Below are positions 7,746 through 16,135 of a DNA stretch of 34,264 nucleotides, in pieces. The DNA comes from Psychrobacter coccoides. GTDB taxonomy: Bacteria; Pseudomonadota; Gammaproteobacteria; Pseudomonadales; Moraxellaceae. The DNA lies in the NCBI RefSeq assembly GCF_017498085.1, contig NZ_JAGBKM010000026.1, positions 1 to 34,264 of the forward strand, in the 5' to 3' direction. The translations under genes were made by a program, and so were the position numbers. Under the pieces are notes generated by a model, which did no database searches, was not told the DNA's origin, and worked only from the letters and a program-made list of their open reading frames with translations. Numbering within the stretch: the stretch's first letter is position 1; the number at the start of each line of letters is the position of its first letter.

Positions 7746-8389
7746 AACAGATGAGCCATGAACAAGGCGTCGGCTTAATTGAGGTACTGGTCGCAGTCTT
7801 GCTGCTATCGATTGCGGTACTGGGGTTTAGCGCCTTACAGATGCGGGCTATTGGTGCCACGGATGAAAGTCTGGTGCGAACCAAGTCGTTGACAGTCGTA
7901 CGAAATTTGGCTGAGGTCATGCGTGCTTATCCAGAAGCCTATGTCACAGGCAGTGGTACTGCTTTTACCAGTGCAGCACCCTCAGATACAGGTGCCATCC
8001 CCACCATCCAAGCCGTGATAAGCAGCACAGCAACCGACACGGTCAAAATAGACAATAAAGATACCAGTATCACAGGTGCCAACAGTTGCTTATCAACAGA
8101 AGTTAAAACGGTTGATGGTAAAAAAGTCGCCAAAAAAGCTTGCAGCATCAATCAATTGGCAGCTCGCGATGCTTTAATGGTCAAACAGTTAGCAATAAAC
8201 TCAGATATTGCTGTTGGCGTTGTGACTTGTCCTGGCACTACCACACAAGCCATTCAGCAGCAGATGTGTGTCGTCACCGCTTGGAACGATACCAAAGCCA
8301 TACTCGATGATTCTGATCCAAAGGCTTGCGCAAATGCCAATGGCATCTATAAAACGGGCAGTCACTGCCTGATATCGGAGGCCTACTAA
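7742..8389 (+). CDS. pilV: Type IV pilus minor pilin PilV
   Basis: Minor pilin that joins FimU/FimT, PilW, PilX and PilE in the pilus-priming tip complex. The 215-residue protein has a ten-residue leader, cleavage site QG^VGLIEVLVA and a hydrophobic helix, followed by LGFSALQMRA, typical of PilV. The globular domain contains four or more cysteines (CLSTEV, KACSIN, VVTCPG, QQMCVV) that may form disulfides, plus the CVVTAW segment common near PilV C-termini. The ATG overlaps the fimT stop (ATGA). The stop is directly followed by the pilW ATG with no gap, so the three genes are one transcript. The gene order fimT-pilV-pilW-pilX-pilY1-pilE matches the P. aeruginosa cluster. Secure. Confidence 0.93.
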   Translation: MKQMSHEQGVGLIEVLVAVLLLSIAVLGFSALQMRAIGATDESLVRTKSLTVVRNLAEVMRAYPEAYVTGSGTAFTSAAPSDTGAIPTIQAVISSTATDTVKIDNKDTSITGANSCLSTEVKTVDGKKVAKKACSINQLAARDALMVKQLAINSDIAVGVVTCPGTTTQAIQQQMCVVTAWNDTKAILDDSDPKACANANGIYKTGSHCLISEAY

Positions 8390-9328
8390 ATGAAGATAGC
8401 GCCAAAAAGCCATGCGGCCTCTATAGCCGGTTTTACCTTGATTGAGCTGATGATATCGCTGGTATTGGGCTTGCTGATATCGGCGGCGGTGATGCAGGTA
8501 TATCTGGTCAATACTCGTACTATTACCGTGCAGCAGAGCGCCTCAGAGGTACAAGACAGCAGCATCTTTGCCATGCAAAGCATCGAAGAGCACGTGCGTC
8601 TTGCCAATCTAGGCAATCCCATTGACTATATTACCGACACTACCGATCACGGCGGTATTGTATTAACCCAAGCCAACTTGGGGGCAAGCAATACTACTGA
8701 TGCCAAGTTCTTTACTATCGATGCCAGTACTGGGCCCTCAAATATCGATGGTAAGCCAAGTGATCAATTGGTCATTCAGTATAAAAACATCACCCCGCAT
8801 GCTATGTATGACTGTGAAGGGGAAGAGATTAATCCTGGTAGTTCAGACTGGGTGGTAGAGCGTTATTTTGTTCGTGATATTTCAAAGAGCAAAACCGCTA
8901 CTACCAAAGACTTGGCGCTAGCATGCAGTGCTGGCCGTGTCGATACAGATGGCACGGTTACAGACAGCTTTGCAGATAACGGCGCCATCATAGTACCCGC
9001 TGTCGATCAGTTCAAGATACTCCTCGGCGTACAAGCCGCTGTCGACGAGCTGACCTATCTACCACCTAGCGTTTATTTGGATATTGAGCAACCCAGTAGT
9101 GGCCAAAAACCTGCTGTCACCAGTGTCAAACTTGGCATGATCGTCCGCAGCAGCACGCCTTTGATCACAGATACTGACGCTGATGAATTCACGCTGCTGG
9201 GTTCTGAACACGCACTAATAGACGATGATTCGCGCAAAAAATACTATCGCCGCAGTTACGAGTCCACCGTGCTGCTACGCAGTGCTCGAGTGATGAGCTT
9301 GGTTGCTACTGTTAATGACGAACCATAA
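8390..9328 (+). CDS. pilW: Type IV pilus minor pilin PilW
   Basis: PilW family minor pilin, 312 residues, close to the family length. It has leader and cleavage site AG^[11 protein letters not shown], a helix ending LISAAVMQVYL, then NTRTITVQQSASEVQD, which is characteristic of PilW, and IEEHVRLANLGNP. The C-terminal part (DQFKILLGVQ, then a region with Tyr-rich RKKYYRRSYE and an arginine near the end) also matches the family. It begins exactly at the base after the pilV stop. Its ribosome site GGAGG (about 8377-8381) lies inside pilV. pilX starts 11 bases after its stop. Its expected role is in the PilVWX-PilY1 priming complex in the inner membrane and at the pilus tip. Confidence 0.93.
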   Translation: MKIAPKSHAASIAGFTLIELMISLVLGLLISAAVMQVYLVNTRTITVQQSASEVQDSSIFAMQSIEEHVRLANLGNPIDYITDTTDHGGIVLTQANLGASNTTDAKFFTIDASTGPSNIDGKPSDQLVIQYKNITPHAMYDCEGEEINPGSSDWVVERYFVRDISKSKTATTKDLALACSAGRVDTDGTVTDSFADNGAIIVPAVDQFKILLGVQAAVDELTYLPPSVYLDIEQPSSGQKPAVTSVKLGMIVRSSTPLITDTDADEFTLLGSEHALIDDDSRKKYYRRSYESTVLLRSARVMSLVATVNDEP

Positions 9329-9339
9329 AGGAAAGTTTC

Positions 9340-10158
9340 ATGTCTGATATAGATCGATCGTATCCTAAAGATCTGCCCACTGCCCAACAAGGAGCGGTGC
9401 TGATTGTGGTGTTGTTATTTTTAATCTTGATTGTCTTTGCTGGTGCTATTGCGGTCAAACAAAGCACCACCGACCTGCGTCTCGCGACCAGTGATCAGGT
9501 CAATACCTTACTATTACAGTCTGCTGACAAACCCAATCAAAGCATCGAGCAAAGCATCAATGGTAGTAGTGATACTGAGATATATGACGATATGATCTCT
9601 CGTAGCGGCCCTTTTGGGTACTTTATGCTCAGTGATGACAGTCGAGAGCATGAGTATGTCTTTTGCTATCGGCCTCGTGGCTTGTTTTTTGATATCAAAA
9701 AAGCGTCGATCGTCACCCCGTCAGGTAGCATACTTAGTCAGGGTTATTGTGACACGAGTAAGTCTGAAGATTATATCAGCGCTCGTAATGCCAGTATGAC
9801 GCAGGTCAATGTTGCTCTGACCCCGCCTAGTGCTAGCAACGAAGCCTTTAGCAACTACACCATCGGTCAAGACAGCGCTGAAATCTCCAGCCAAGCCTTT
9901 ACCTTTGATATCACCAACACGGCCGTTCTGCCCGCTTATGCCGATACCAAACTGGGCAGCAAAAACTGCTTTGAACAGACCAGTCGCTTGTATTCGGTCA
10001 GCGCGCAAGAGGATACCATCGGGGGCTGTATGGTCAAAGCTGGTGTGCCCAGTGTGGGAATCTATGAGATGGCCAACGTCGAAAACCAATCTAAGCGTAC
10101 GAAGTGCGTAGGCTTTGGTAAAGGCACAGGTAAACTATGTACCTTACCTACCAGCTAG
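9340..10158 (+). CDS. pilX: Type IV pilus assembly protein PilX
   Basis: PilX family minor pilin that helps recruit PilY1 to the priming complex. The N-terminus has the PilX-type prepilin motif QQG^AVLIVVLLFLILIV, which lacks the glutamate at mature position 5 seen in most pilins. The N-terminal helix is followed by QSTTDLRLATSDQVNTLLLQ; many PilX proteins have a comparable helical segment. At 272 residues it is longer than P. aeruginosa PilX (about 195), with extra sequence in the globular domain. It contains several cysteines (VFCYRP, GYCDT, KNCFEQ, GGCMVK, TKCVG, KLCTL). ATG 9340 is preceded by AAAGGAAAG. The gene sits between pilW and pilY1, which supports the name as much as the sequence does. 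Confidence 0.88.
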   Translation: MSDIDRSYPKDLPTAQQGAVLIVVLLFLILIVFAGAIAVKQSTTDLRLATSDQVNTLLLQSADKPNQSIEQSINGSSDTEIYDDMISRSGPFGYFMLSDDSREHEYVFCYRPRGLFFDIKKASIVTPSGSILSQGYCDTSKSEDYISARNASMTQVNVALTPPSASNEAFSNYTIGQDSAEISSQAFTFDITNTAVLPAYADTKLGSKNCFEQTSRLYSVSAQEDTIGGCMVKAGVPSVGIYEMANVENQSKRTKCVGFGKGTGKLCTLPTS

Positions 10159-10211
10159 TACACCCACAAACCAGTCCACAGATGCCAATATATTTAGCTT
10201 AGGAGTAGGTC

Positions 10212-13200
10212 ATGAGTCACAAAAATAACCCAACAGCCAGTCGAGGCACGTGGCCTATTAAAGCGCTTACCGCTGCGCTGTTTATGGGACTAGTGACGAC
10301 ATCAGCCCATACTGACAACACTCAAACTAACCGTAAGCCCATCGGTGATCTGGAAATCTATGCGCCTGCCAAACCAGGGACGGCTTCTATCTTTATGATG
10401 CTTGATACCTCAGGGAGTATGGATAAACGAAGTATCAGAAATGATTATGGTAGTTTTAGTTCAAGTTGTTATGAGAAGAAAAGAAGTTCAGAAAAAGTTG
10501 AACTGGTGATTTATGAGCGTAAGCCCAAACTCACAGCAGGTGGTACGGTCGTAAAAGACGATGATGGTAATACAGTCATGGTAAAAGACTTTGATAATGT
10601 CAAAAAGACCATAGAGTATACCCCTGAAGGATGTAAAAAGAACGACAATATACGGTTTTCTAGGATGGTACGTCTAAAACTAGCGCTCGTTGAGCTATTA
10701 GCCGATGAAGTCTACGACAAAGACGGTAACCTAAAAGACACTGGCGAGCTATCAGATGATTATGCAATTGGAGTGGGAAATTATAGCTATGAAGGTGATG
10801 GCAGTCGCGCGGTTATTTTGGAGCCTACAAAAGCCTTGACGGCTGGGCAGCGAATCGATTTGATTGAAACCATCATGGATCTACAAGCGACAGGCGGCAC
10901 ACCCACTGCCCATGCGATAGCAGAGTCAGGCGCTTATATGATGGGCACCTCTACTGAAGGCAATGGTGCTTGGTGGAGTGGTTTTGATGAATCTGAAGAT
11001 GATACCAAAACTGATGATGAAAAAAGTTATTTATCGCCACTCAACGATCAAGAATGTAGTGGTAATGGCATTTATTTACTAACAGATGGTCAACCCAATG
11101 GTAGTAGGTATTCTAGAGCTAGAACAATAATGAATAATTCATTATCTGGCTCTAATCCAGCATTGTCTATCGACAGTTGTACTAATCTGTCAGGGGATAG
11201 TAGCGGTAGGTCTTGGGGTTGTATGGCAGACTATGCCGCCTTGCTACGTAATACTGCCAATAACCCCAAAGGTTTGCCGATTAAAACCGCCACTGTTGGT
11301 TTTGGTAAAGAGTTTGCAGGCTTGACGGGTACGCGCAGTATCATCATCAATGGTAAAACAAAAGAAGTGACAGACTGTGATAGTGGTAGTGCTAATGACG
11401 ACACTCGTAACCTCTGTAAGCTAGGTGAGCGCAAAGGCGACAATGAAGTCAAGACTTTCGGTGATGGGGGCTTTTATTATACCGAAGAGTCTTCTGATAT
11501 TGCCGCCAGTATTGTTGATTTCTCAGCCAGCCTAGTACAAACGATCAATACCGCACCCTCGGGTACTATTACCATTCCAGATGATCCCTACCGTGCTGCC
11601 AATCAGCTGCCGTATGCCTATCTGCCCATGCTTGATCCTGATATTGCCTCTGCCAACAGTATCTGGCGTGGTAATCTAAAAAAGTACAGTCTCAATGAAG
11701 GCACATTATATGGCAAAAGTGATAGCTTATTGTTTAAAAACATTGCTGGTGAGTTAAATAGTAGCACCCAAGATTTATGGCAGACGGCTGATTTTGTCGT
11801 AGAAGGTAGTACCGCTAATAACAACATTGCCGCAGGGGGCGTCTATGCCAAGCTTAAGTCACCAAACTCAGGGCTGGCCAGCTTACGGACTGTCTATGTA
11901 GAGGATACGTTGAGCGACAAACAAACCCCTGTGTTGCGCCAAGTCTCAGTAGCGGCAAGCGGCAAACCCTATGGTTTTGACGCCCTTGTCGATAGTGTCT
12001 ATACAACGTCTGACGAGATGAATAAGCGCCGTCTGCTGAGCTTCTTAGGCTTTGATAGCGTGCTGACCAAAGATGGGCAACCAACCTCTACTGACGCTGT
12101 CAAAGATCTAACCCTGGCTCAGCCCACCAAAGCGGTCAAGGTGCTCGGCGGTGTGGTGCACTCCACACCGACTGTGGTGTCGTATGGTGCCACCTTAGAT
12201 GACAATGGCCGTATCACCGACACCCGTGAGGACTATGTCTTGTTTGGCTCGATGGATGGGGCGCTGCATCTGGTCGCTGCGGATACGGGTGAAGAGGCCT
12301 TTGCCATTATCCCGAAATTGATGGTGGAGACTCAACCAAAAGCCTTGGTTGATGACTCTATTAAGGCTGAAGTAGGGACGCCATACTTTGGCGTTGATGC
12401 GCCGTGGCTGGTGACCACTGACTATAAGTATGATCTAGAAAACAGCAAAGTCACGGTCGATACGGCAGGGGACAAAGGCATGTACGCCTATGGCGGGCTA
12501 CGTATGGGTGGTGAGGCGTTTTATGGTATCAACATCAGCGACAAGTCCACTCCCAAGATTGAGTTTAGCATCACTCCTGATACTTTCAATGGTGCAGCCT
12601 CGTCTAAGTTTACTCGACTGGGACAGATTTGGAGCAAACCCACTGCTGCTAAGATACGTCTAAAAAAAGGCTCAGACACCAACAAAAACACCGCACCCAC
12701 CGATGTGCTGATCTTCGGTGGCGGCTATGACATGGGCTATGAAGACGATGATTATGTGCCCACTGCTAGTAAACCTGCCAAAGGCAATGCCATCTATATG
12801 ATCAATGCCAAAACTGGCGAGCTGATCTGGTCAGTGAGTCAAAGTGATCATAGTAATATGATTCATAGTATCACCGGCGAGATTACTGTCCTCGATCGGG
12901 ACAATGATGGCCTGATGGATCACTTATATGCAGCCGACCTTGGCGGGCAGGTGTTTCGTGCTGACTTTGAAAACGCTCGTATCGAGCAGTTTGGCTTTGA
13001 GGCGGTAGATAAGTTTAGCAGTAAAGGCATGACTCGTATCTTAAAGCCCAACAGCAATGACAAATACGCCTATCGTTTTTATAACCGTCCTGTGGTCAGT
13101 TTTTATCGCAATACGGGCGGCTACGACAATGGGAAGCTCTTCGCTCTGGTCAATGTCATCTCAGGCAATCGCAGCGCACCCCTATCGACCCTACGGGATG

Positions 13201-13967
13201 ATAATAAATACGCCAACCGTATCTATGGCATCATCGATACCGACATCACCAGTCCTGATCTGTACAAGGATGGTTTCACTGCTCGTGTAAACAATCTGGC
13301 AGACAGTGATCTGCTAAATTTAGCAAACGAGCTTGATGACACCCATAACGCCGATAAAAAACAAGCCGTCAAACAAAAGATGCTCGGTGAAGCCAAGTCA
13401 GCAAGCAAGCAAAATGGCGTCATACCCAGTGCTAAGGGCTGGTACTACCCGTTGACCCGTTTTGATGGTTATGACAAAGTACGCTATAACAAAGGCGTGG
13501 GCGACATGGCAGCGATTAACAATATCCTGTATACCACCGTCTACAATCCCGATAAGCTCTATGGCACGGTCTCGAGCTGTGCAGCACGTATCATGGGCGG
13601 CTCAGAGCGTCAGCTCTACTGTCTGCCTTATGGTATCTGTATGGATGAGACCTCACAGACGGGGACAGGCGGCTATATCCCAGCGGGGCAGGGTATCCAA
13701 GAACTGACTCTTGGAGCATACAATGCGGACAATAAAGACGTCAAAGTGCTTATCGGCACTACCACCCTTACTGAACGTATCAAAGCGGCCAACCGTGCAG
13801 ACTATGGTTCAGATGGCTTTAAAAATGACAGTAATATCAAGGACCTCTATCCGGGTACGGGTAAGCCAGTGCAAGCGGGCGGTGATGGCAGTGCCACTGA
13901 GTTTTTGTTCAATGAGCGCTATACGCTGCAGCCAAAAGCCTGGTATCAGCAAAACAGCGGTCAATAA
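10212..13967 (+). CDS. pilY1: Type IV pilus tip adhesin and assembly factor PilY1
   Basis: Large exported PilY1 protein (1251 residues) at the pilus tip, needed with the minor pilins for assembly, and in P. aeruginosa a surface-sensing adhesin. A signal peptide covers residues 1 to about 33. The N-terminal half is a von Willebrand A-like domain with the metal-site motif DTSGS (Asp65, Ser67, Ser69) and later GGTPTAHAI and YLLTDGQPNG. The C-terminal half is the PilY1 beta-propeller, with VLFGSMDGALHLV, GGEAFYGINI and the calcium loop DRDNDGLMD (Asp895, 897, 899, 903) followed by HLYAADLGGQVFRADF. Several cysteines could be disulfide-bonded by the Dsb system. ATG 10212 follows AGGAG. The N-terminal A-domain contains stretches richer in A and T (about 10430-10640 and 11090-11200) than the propeller part, consistent with variable, possibly recombined sequence. 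Very secure. Confidence 0.96.
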   Translation: MSHKNNPTASRGTWPIKALTAALFMGLVTTSAHTDNTQTNRKPIGDLEIYAPAKPGTASIFMMLDTSGSMDKRSIRNDYGSFSSSCYEKKRSSEKVELVIYERKPKLTAGGTVVKDDDGNTVMVKDFDNVKKTIEYTPEGCKKNDNIRFSRMVRLKLALVELLADEVYDKDGNLKDTGELSDDYAIGVGNYSYEGDGSRAVILEPTKALTAGQRIDLIETIMDLQATGGTPTAHAIAESGAYMMGTSTEGNGAWWSGFDESEDDTKTDDEKSYLSPLNDQECSGNGIYLLTDGQPNGSRYSRARTIMNNSLSGSNPALSIDSCTNLSGDSSGRSWGCMADYAALLRNTANNPKGLPIKTATVGFGKEFAGLTGTRSIIINGKTKEVTDCDSGSANDDTRNLCKLGERKGDNEVKTFGDGGFYYTEESSDIAASIVDFSASLVQTINTAPSGTITIPDDPYRAANQLPYAYLPMLDPDIASANSIWRGNLKKYSLNEGTLYGKSDSLLFKNIAGELNSSTQDLWQTADFVVEGSTANNNIAAGGVYAKLKSPNSGLASLRTVYVEDTLSDKQTPVLRQVSVAASGKPYGFDALVDSVYTTSDEMNKRRLLSFLGFDSVLTKDGQPTSTDAVKDLTLAQPTKAVKVLGGVVHSTPTVVSYGATLDDNGRITDTREDYVLFGSMDGALHLVAADTGEEAFAIIPKLMVETQPKALVDDSIKAEVGTPYFGVDAPWLVTTDYKYDLENSKVTVDTAGDKGMYAYGGLRMGGEAFYGINISDKSTPKIEFSITPDTFNGAASSKFTRLGQIWSKPTAAKIRLKKGSDTNKNTAPTDVLIFGGGYDMGYEDDDYVPTASKPAKGNAIYMINAKTGELIWSVSQSDHSNMIHSITGEITVLDRDNDGLMDHLYAADLGGQVFRADFENARIEQFGFEAVDKFSSKGMTRILKPNSNDKYAYRFYNRPVVSFYRNTGGYDNGKLFALVNVISGNRSAPLSTLRDDNKYANRIYGIIDTDITSPDLYKDGFTARVNNLADSDLLNLANELDDTHNADKKQAVKQKMLGEAKSASKQNGVIPSAKGWYYPLTRFDGYDKVRYNKGVGDMAAINNILYTTVYNPDKLYGTVSSCAARIMGGSERQLYCLPYGICMDETSQTGTGGYIPAGQGIQELTLGAYNADNKDVKVLIGTTTLTERIKAANRADYGSDGFKNDSNIKDLYPGTGKPVQAGGDGSATEFLFNERYTLQPKAWYQQNSGQ

Positions 13968-14029
13968 ACAGCGGTCAATAAATAATGGCGGCTGACGCTA
14001 GGATGAGGGATGAGGATAAGGTGGCAATA

Positions 14030-14605
14030 GTGACAAGAGACCGACAAAGAGCACCAAACCAAGCCATGTCAGGCTTTACCCTGATCGAGCTGATGGTGGT
14101 CGTGATGATTATGGGCGTACTCGCCGCCATCGCCGTCCCCAGCTATCGTCACTATGCGGTGATGAACGCTGAGCGTGACGCACAGGCCAAGCTGCTGCAG
14201 CTGCAGATAGAGCTGGAGCAGTGGCGGGCCCGTGCGCTGAGCTATCAAGGGTTTCAGCCCAAAGTCGTCACTGGCAATACCGTGAGCTATGCGTATGCTG
14301 ACCCACCTACCAACAAAACCATCTACGTCCCCAACGGCAGTACCGCCAGCAACTACCGCTATAAGATAACCCTCGTCGATGGCATGGATCCAGATCAGTC
14401 ACTGGTCACCAGTACTGACGCTGATGATCCAGTCAATATCGCCATTGGGCGCTCATGGAAGATGCTGGCGCTACCCAAGGATTCAGGCATCACCAAAAAC
14501 GCATCTGAGATGATGATAAACAGTAACGGCCTACGCTGTCAGAGCAAAAGTAATGAGTTAAAGATAGCCGATACCGACTGTGGTACTGGGCAGGAGGACT
14601 GGTAA
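14030..14605 (+). CDS. pilE: Type IV pilin-like minor pilin PilE (first copy)
   Basis: PilE-type minor pilin, the usual last component of the minor-pilin operon. The prepilin signature is MSG^FTLIELMVVVMIMGV, followed by LAAIAVPSYRHYAV, the DAQAKLLQLQIELEQWR helix, and a C-terminal pair of cysteines (LRCQS, TDCGTG). I chose the GTG at 14030 because AAGGTGG (14018-14024) is well spaced before it, giving a 191-residue protein with a 14-residue leader. The frame is also open from ATGs at 13985 and 14003, which lack good ribosome sites. It is just downstream of pilY1 and its stop overlaps the next ATG (TAATG), so it is coupled to the second PilE-like gene. Secure as a pilin; the exact start is moderate. 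Confidence 0.87.
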   Translation: MTRDRQRAPNQAMSGFTLIELMVVVMIMGVLAAIAVPSYRHYAVMNAERDAQAKLLQLQIELEQWRARALSYQGFQPKVVTGNTVSYAYADPPTNKTIYVPNGSTASNYRYKITLVDGMDPDQSLVTSTDADDPVNIAIGRSWKMLALPKDSGITKNASEMMINSNGLRCQSKSNELKIADTDCGTGQEDW

Positions 14606-15051
14606 TGCAATCATCAATAGACAACTCTAAAGGCTTTACCCTCGTCGAGGTCATGATTGTGGTCGCCATCATCGGGGTGCTCGCTGCGATCGCTTATCCC
14701 AGCTATCAGCGCTATGTCATCAGTACCAAACGGGCGGATATGATGATCGAGATGCACAATATCGCCTCCGAGATTGAAAGCCGTAAACTGGCACAAGGCA
14801 GCTATAGTGCTATCAGTGCTAAGGTGAAGACGGATTTTGCAAAAGCGTATCCTACGCAAGGGCAGGCGCTGTATGATGTCAGTATTGGCAATGTCGTAGG
14901 GGTTACGGGTACTGACTTGACTTCACAGTGGCTGATCACTGCCACGCCTAAGACGAACACGCAAATGGCAAGCGATGGCAACTTAACGCTCAACCATCAA
15001 GGGGTGAAATGCCGAAAAACCAATTGTGGCACAGGTGAGGAGTGGCGATAG
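14605..15051 (+). CDS. pilE: Type IV pilin-like minor pilin PilE (second copy)
   Basis: A second, shorter PilE-type pilin (148 residues). It has leader SKG^[15 protein letters not shown], then LAAIAYPSYQRYV, a polar helix with MIEMHNIASEIESRKLAQGSY typical of PilE, and a C-terminal CRKTNCGTG cysteine pair like that of the gene before it (TDCGTG). It starts at TAATG, one base overlapping the previous stop, with CAGGAGG at 14591-14597. It is probably a paralogue from tandem duplication and closes the minor-pilin operon. No clear terminator follows. It could be an additional tip subunit; which of the two corresponds to P. aeruginosa PilE is not decidable from the sequence alone. Confidence 0.9.
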   Translation: MQSSIDNSKGFTLVEVMIVVAIIGVLAAIAYPSYQRYVISTKRADMMIEMHNIASEIESRKLAQGSYSAISAKVKTDFAKAYPTQGQALYDVSIGNVVGVTGTDLTSQWLITATPKTNTQMASDGNLTLNHQGVKCRKTNCGTGEEWR

Positions 15052-15313
15052 TTACCTAACCCTTAAGCCGCCACTACTGACAAAAAACGTCAATCAAACC
15101 TTAGATAAGTTAACCATCGTGTAGACAAGGTGACAATTTTAGTAACTCTGTAGCAACAATCCAATATAAACAAAAAAAGTCACCCATACCCTGCCACGCC
15201 TTATATCATCAGCGCTGAGAAAGTAACCACCTATCAGGTAATCGCTACCACTGACACCGATCAGTCACATGATGTGGCGATATAGCCAAAAAAACTGTCA
15301 AAAAATAAAAAAG
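15052..15313. other. Upstream regulatory region of the major pilin gene
   Basis: About 260 bases without a gene. Two neighbouring dyads lie 40-70 bases upstream of the sigma-54 site: ACTGA-N6-TCAGT (15250-15265) and CACAT-G-ATGTG (15266-15276). TGTC also occurs near 15296, a core reported for PilR binding in Pseudomonas. These are candidates for activator binding; nothing more can be shown. Confidence 0.35.
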
Positions 15314-15330
15314 TTGGCACGCTAGCTGCA
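15314..15330 (+). promoter_or_regulatory. Sigma-54 (RpoN) promoter of pilA
   Basis: TTGGCACGCTAGCTGCA matches the -24/-12 consensus TGGCAYRNNNNTTGCW except for one base (C for the first T of TTGC). The GG and GC have the required 10-nt separation. Pilin genes in Pseudomonas and Moraxella are known to use RpoN with the PilR activator. Transcription would start near 15341-15343, giving a leader of about 170 nt. Confidence 0.8.
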
Positions 15331-15512
15331 ACAGTTACAGCAAGACCATTAAAATGATTGTCTTAATAATAAACGGCCTTGTCTCATACGGTCAGTTTAT
15401 AGAGAAGAGAGTCATCTTAATAGATAACCATAATATTTTGACTGCTGACAGATATTATCGCCTGACTATTGCATGGCTACGCTGTCATTACATTGTCCCA
15501 AAAGGAGTTCTT

Positions 15513-16028
15513 ATGAACACTCAAAAAGGTTTTACTCTAATCGAACTCATGATCGTTGTTGCGATCATCGGTATCCTAGCGGCCATCGCTATTCCTCAGT
15601 ATCAGAACTATATTGCTAAGTCACAAGTATCACGTGTGATGGGTGAAACGTCATCTATCAAAACTGCGGTTGAAGACTGTGTATTGTCAGGTAAGGTTAG
15701 TAGTGGTACAGCTGCTGCTGATGCTTGTACGGCTGATGATTTAGGCTTAACCGCTTCTAATATCCAAGCGGGTGATGCTAGTACAGCTGCTGCTGTTGGG
15801 GGTTCAGCTGGTAAACCAAGTGTACTTATTAATTCTACAGGTACAGCATCTATTATTGCGACCTTTGGTCAAAACGCTGCTGCTAACCTAAAAACTCAAA
15901 AACTGGCATGGCAGCGTGATGTTAAAGGTACATGGACTTGTAATACTAATCTTACTGGTGATAAAGCAAAATATAAGCCAGCAGGTTGTGAAGGTACTAA
16001 CGTTGCTGCTGCAGGAAGTACAAATTAA
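15513..16028 (+). CDS. pilA: Major type IV pilin PilA
   Basis: Structural type IVa pilin, the main pilus subunit. The 171-residue precursor has the six-residue leader MNTQKG, then [27 protein letters not shown], the canonical N-terminal helix. It continues with a variable, Ala/Thr/Ser-rich central region with cysteines at VEDCVL and DACTAD, and the C-terminal disulfide loop (TWTCN ... AGCEG). The start at 15513 is set by AAAGGAG at 15501-15507 and the perfect short leader. The frame is accidentally open another 53 codons upstream. The gene is monocistronic: it has its own sigma-54 promoter at 15314 and a strong terminator at 16070. Codons in the central part favour A/T-ending forms more than the flanking genes, as often seen in antigenically variable or transferred pilins. 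Very secure. Confidence 0.95.
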   Translation: MNTQKGFTLIELMIVVAIIGILAAIAIPQYQNYIAKSQVSRVMGETSSIKTAVEDCVLSGKVSSGTAAADACTADDLGLTASNIQAGDASTAAAVGGSAGKPSVLINSTGTASIIATFGQNAAANLKTQKLAWQRDVKGTWTCNTNLTGDKAKYKPAGCEGTNVAAAGSTN

Positions 16029-16069
16029 GACTAATAAAGTAAGCTATTCATTCTAAATAGAAAATGCAT

Positions 16070-16101
16070 ATAAGCTAAGATTCGTCTTAGCTTATTTTTT
16101 T
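16070..16101 (+). terminator. Strong terminator after pilA (TTCG loop)
   Basis: A perfect 11-bp stem (16070-16080 with 16085-16095) closes a stable TTCG tetraloop, followed by seven T (16095-16101). It is 40 bases after the pilA stop and should insulate the hydrolase gene from the highly expressed pilin. Confidence 0.92.
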
Positions 16102-16135
16102 GTAAAAAATTAATATCAATCCGAGTAATTACGCT

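Noticed and set aside
15354..15512. N-terminal extension of PilA by 53 codons
   Set aside because: The strong ribosome site at 15501 and the perfect six-residue prepilin leader fix the start at 15513.
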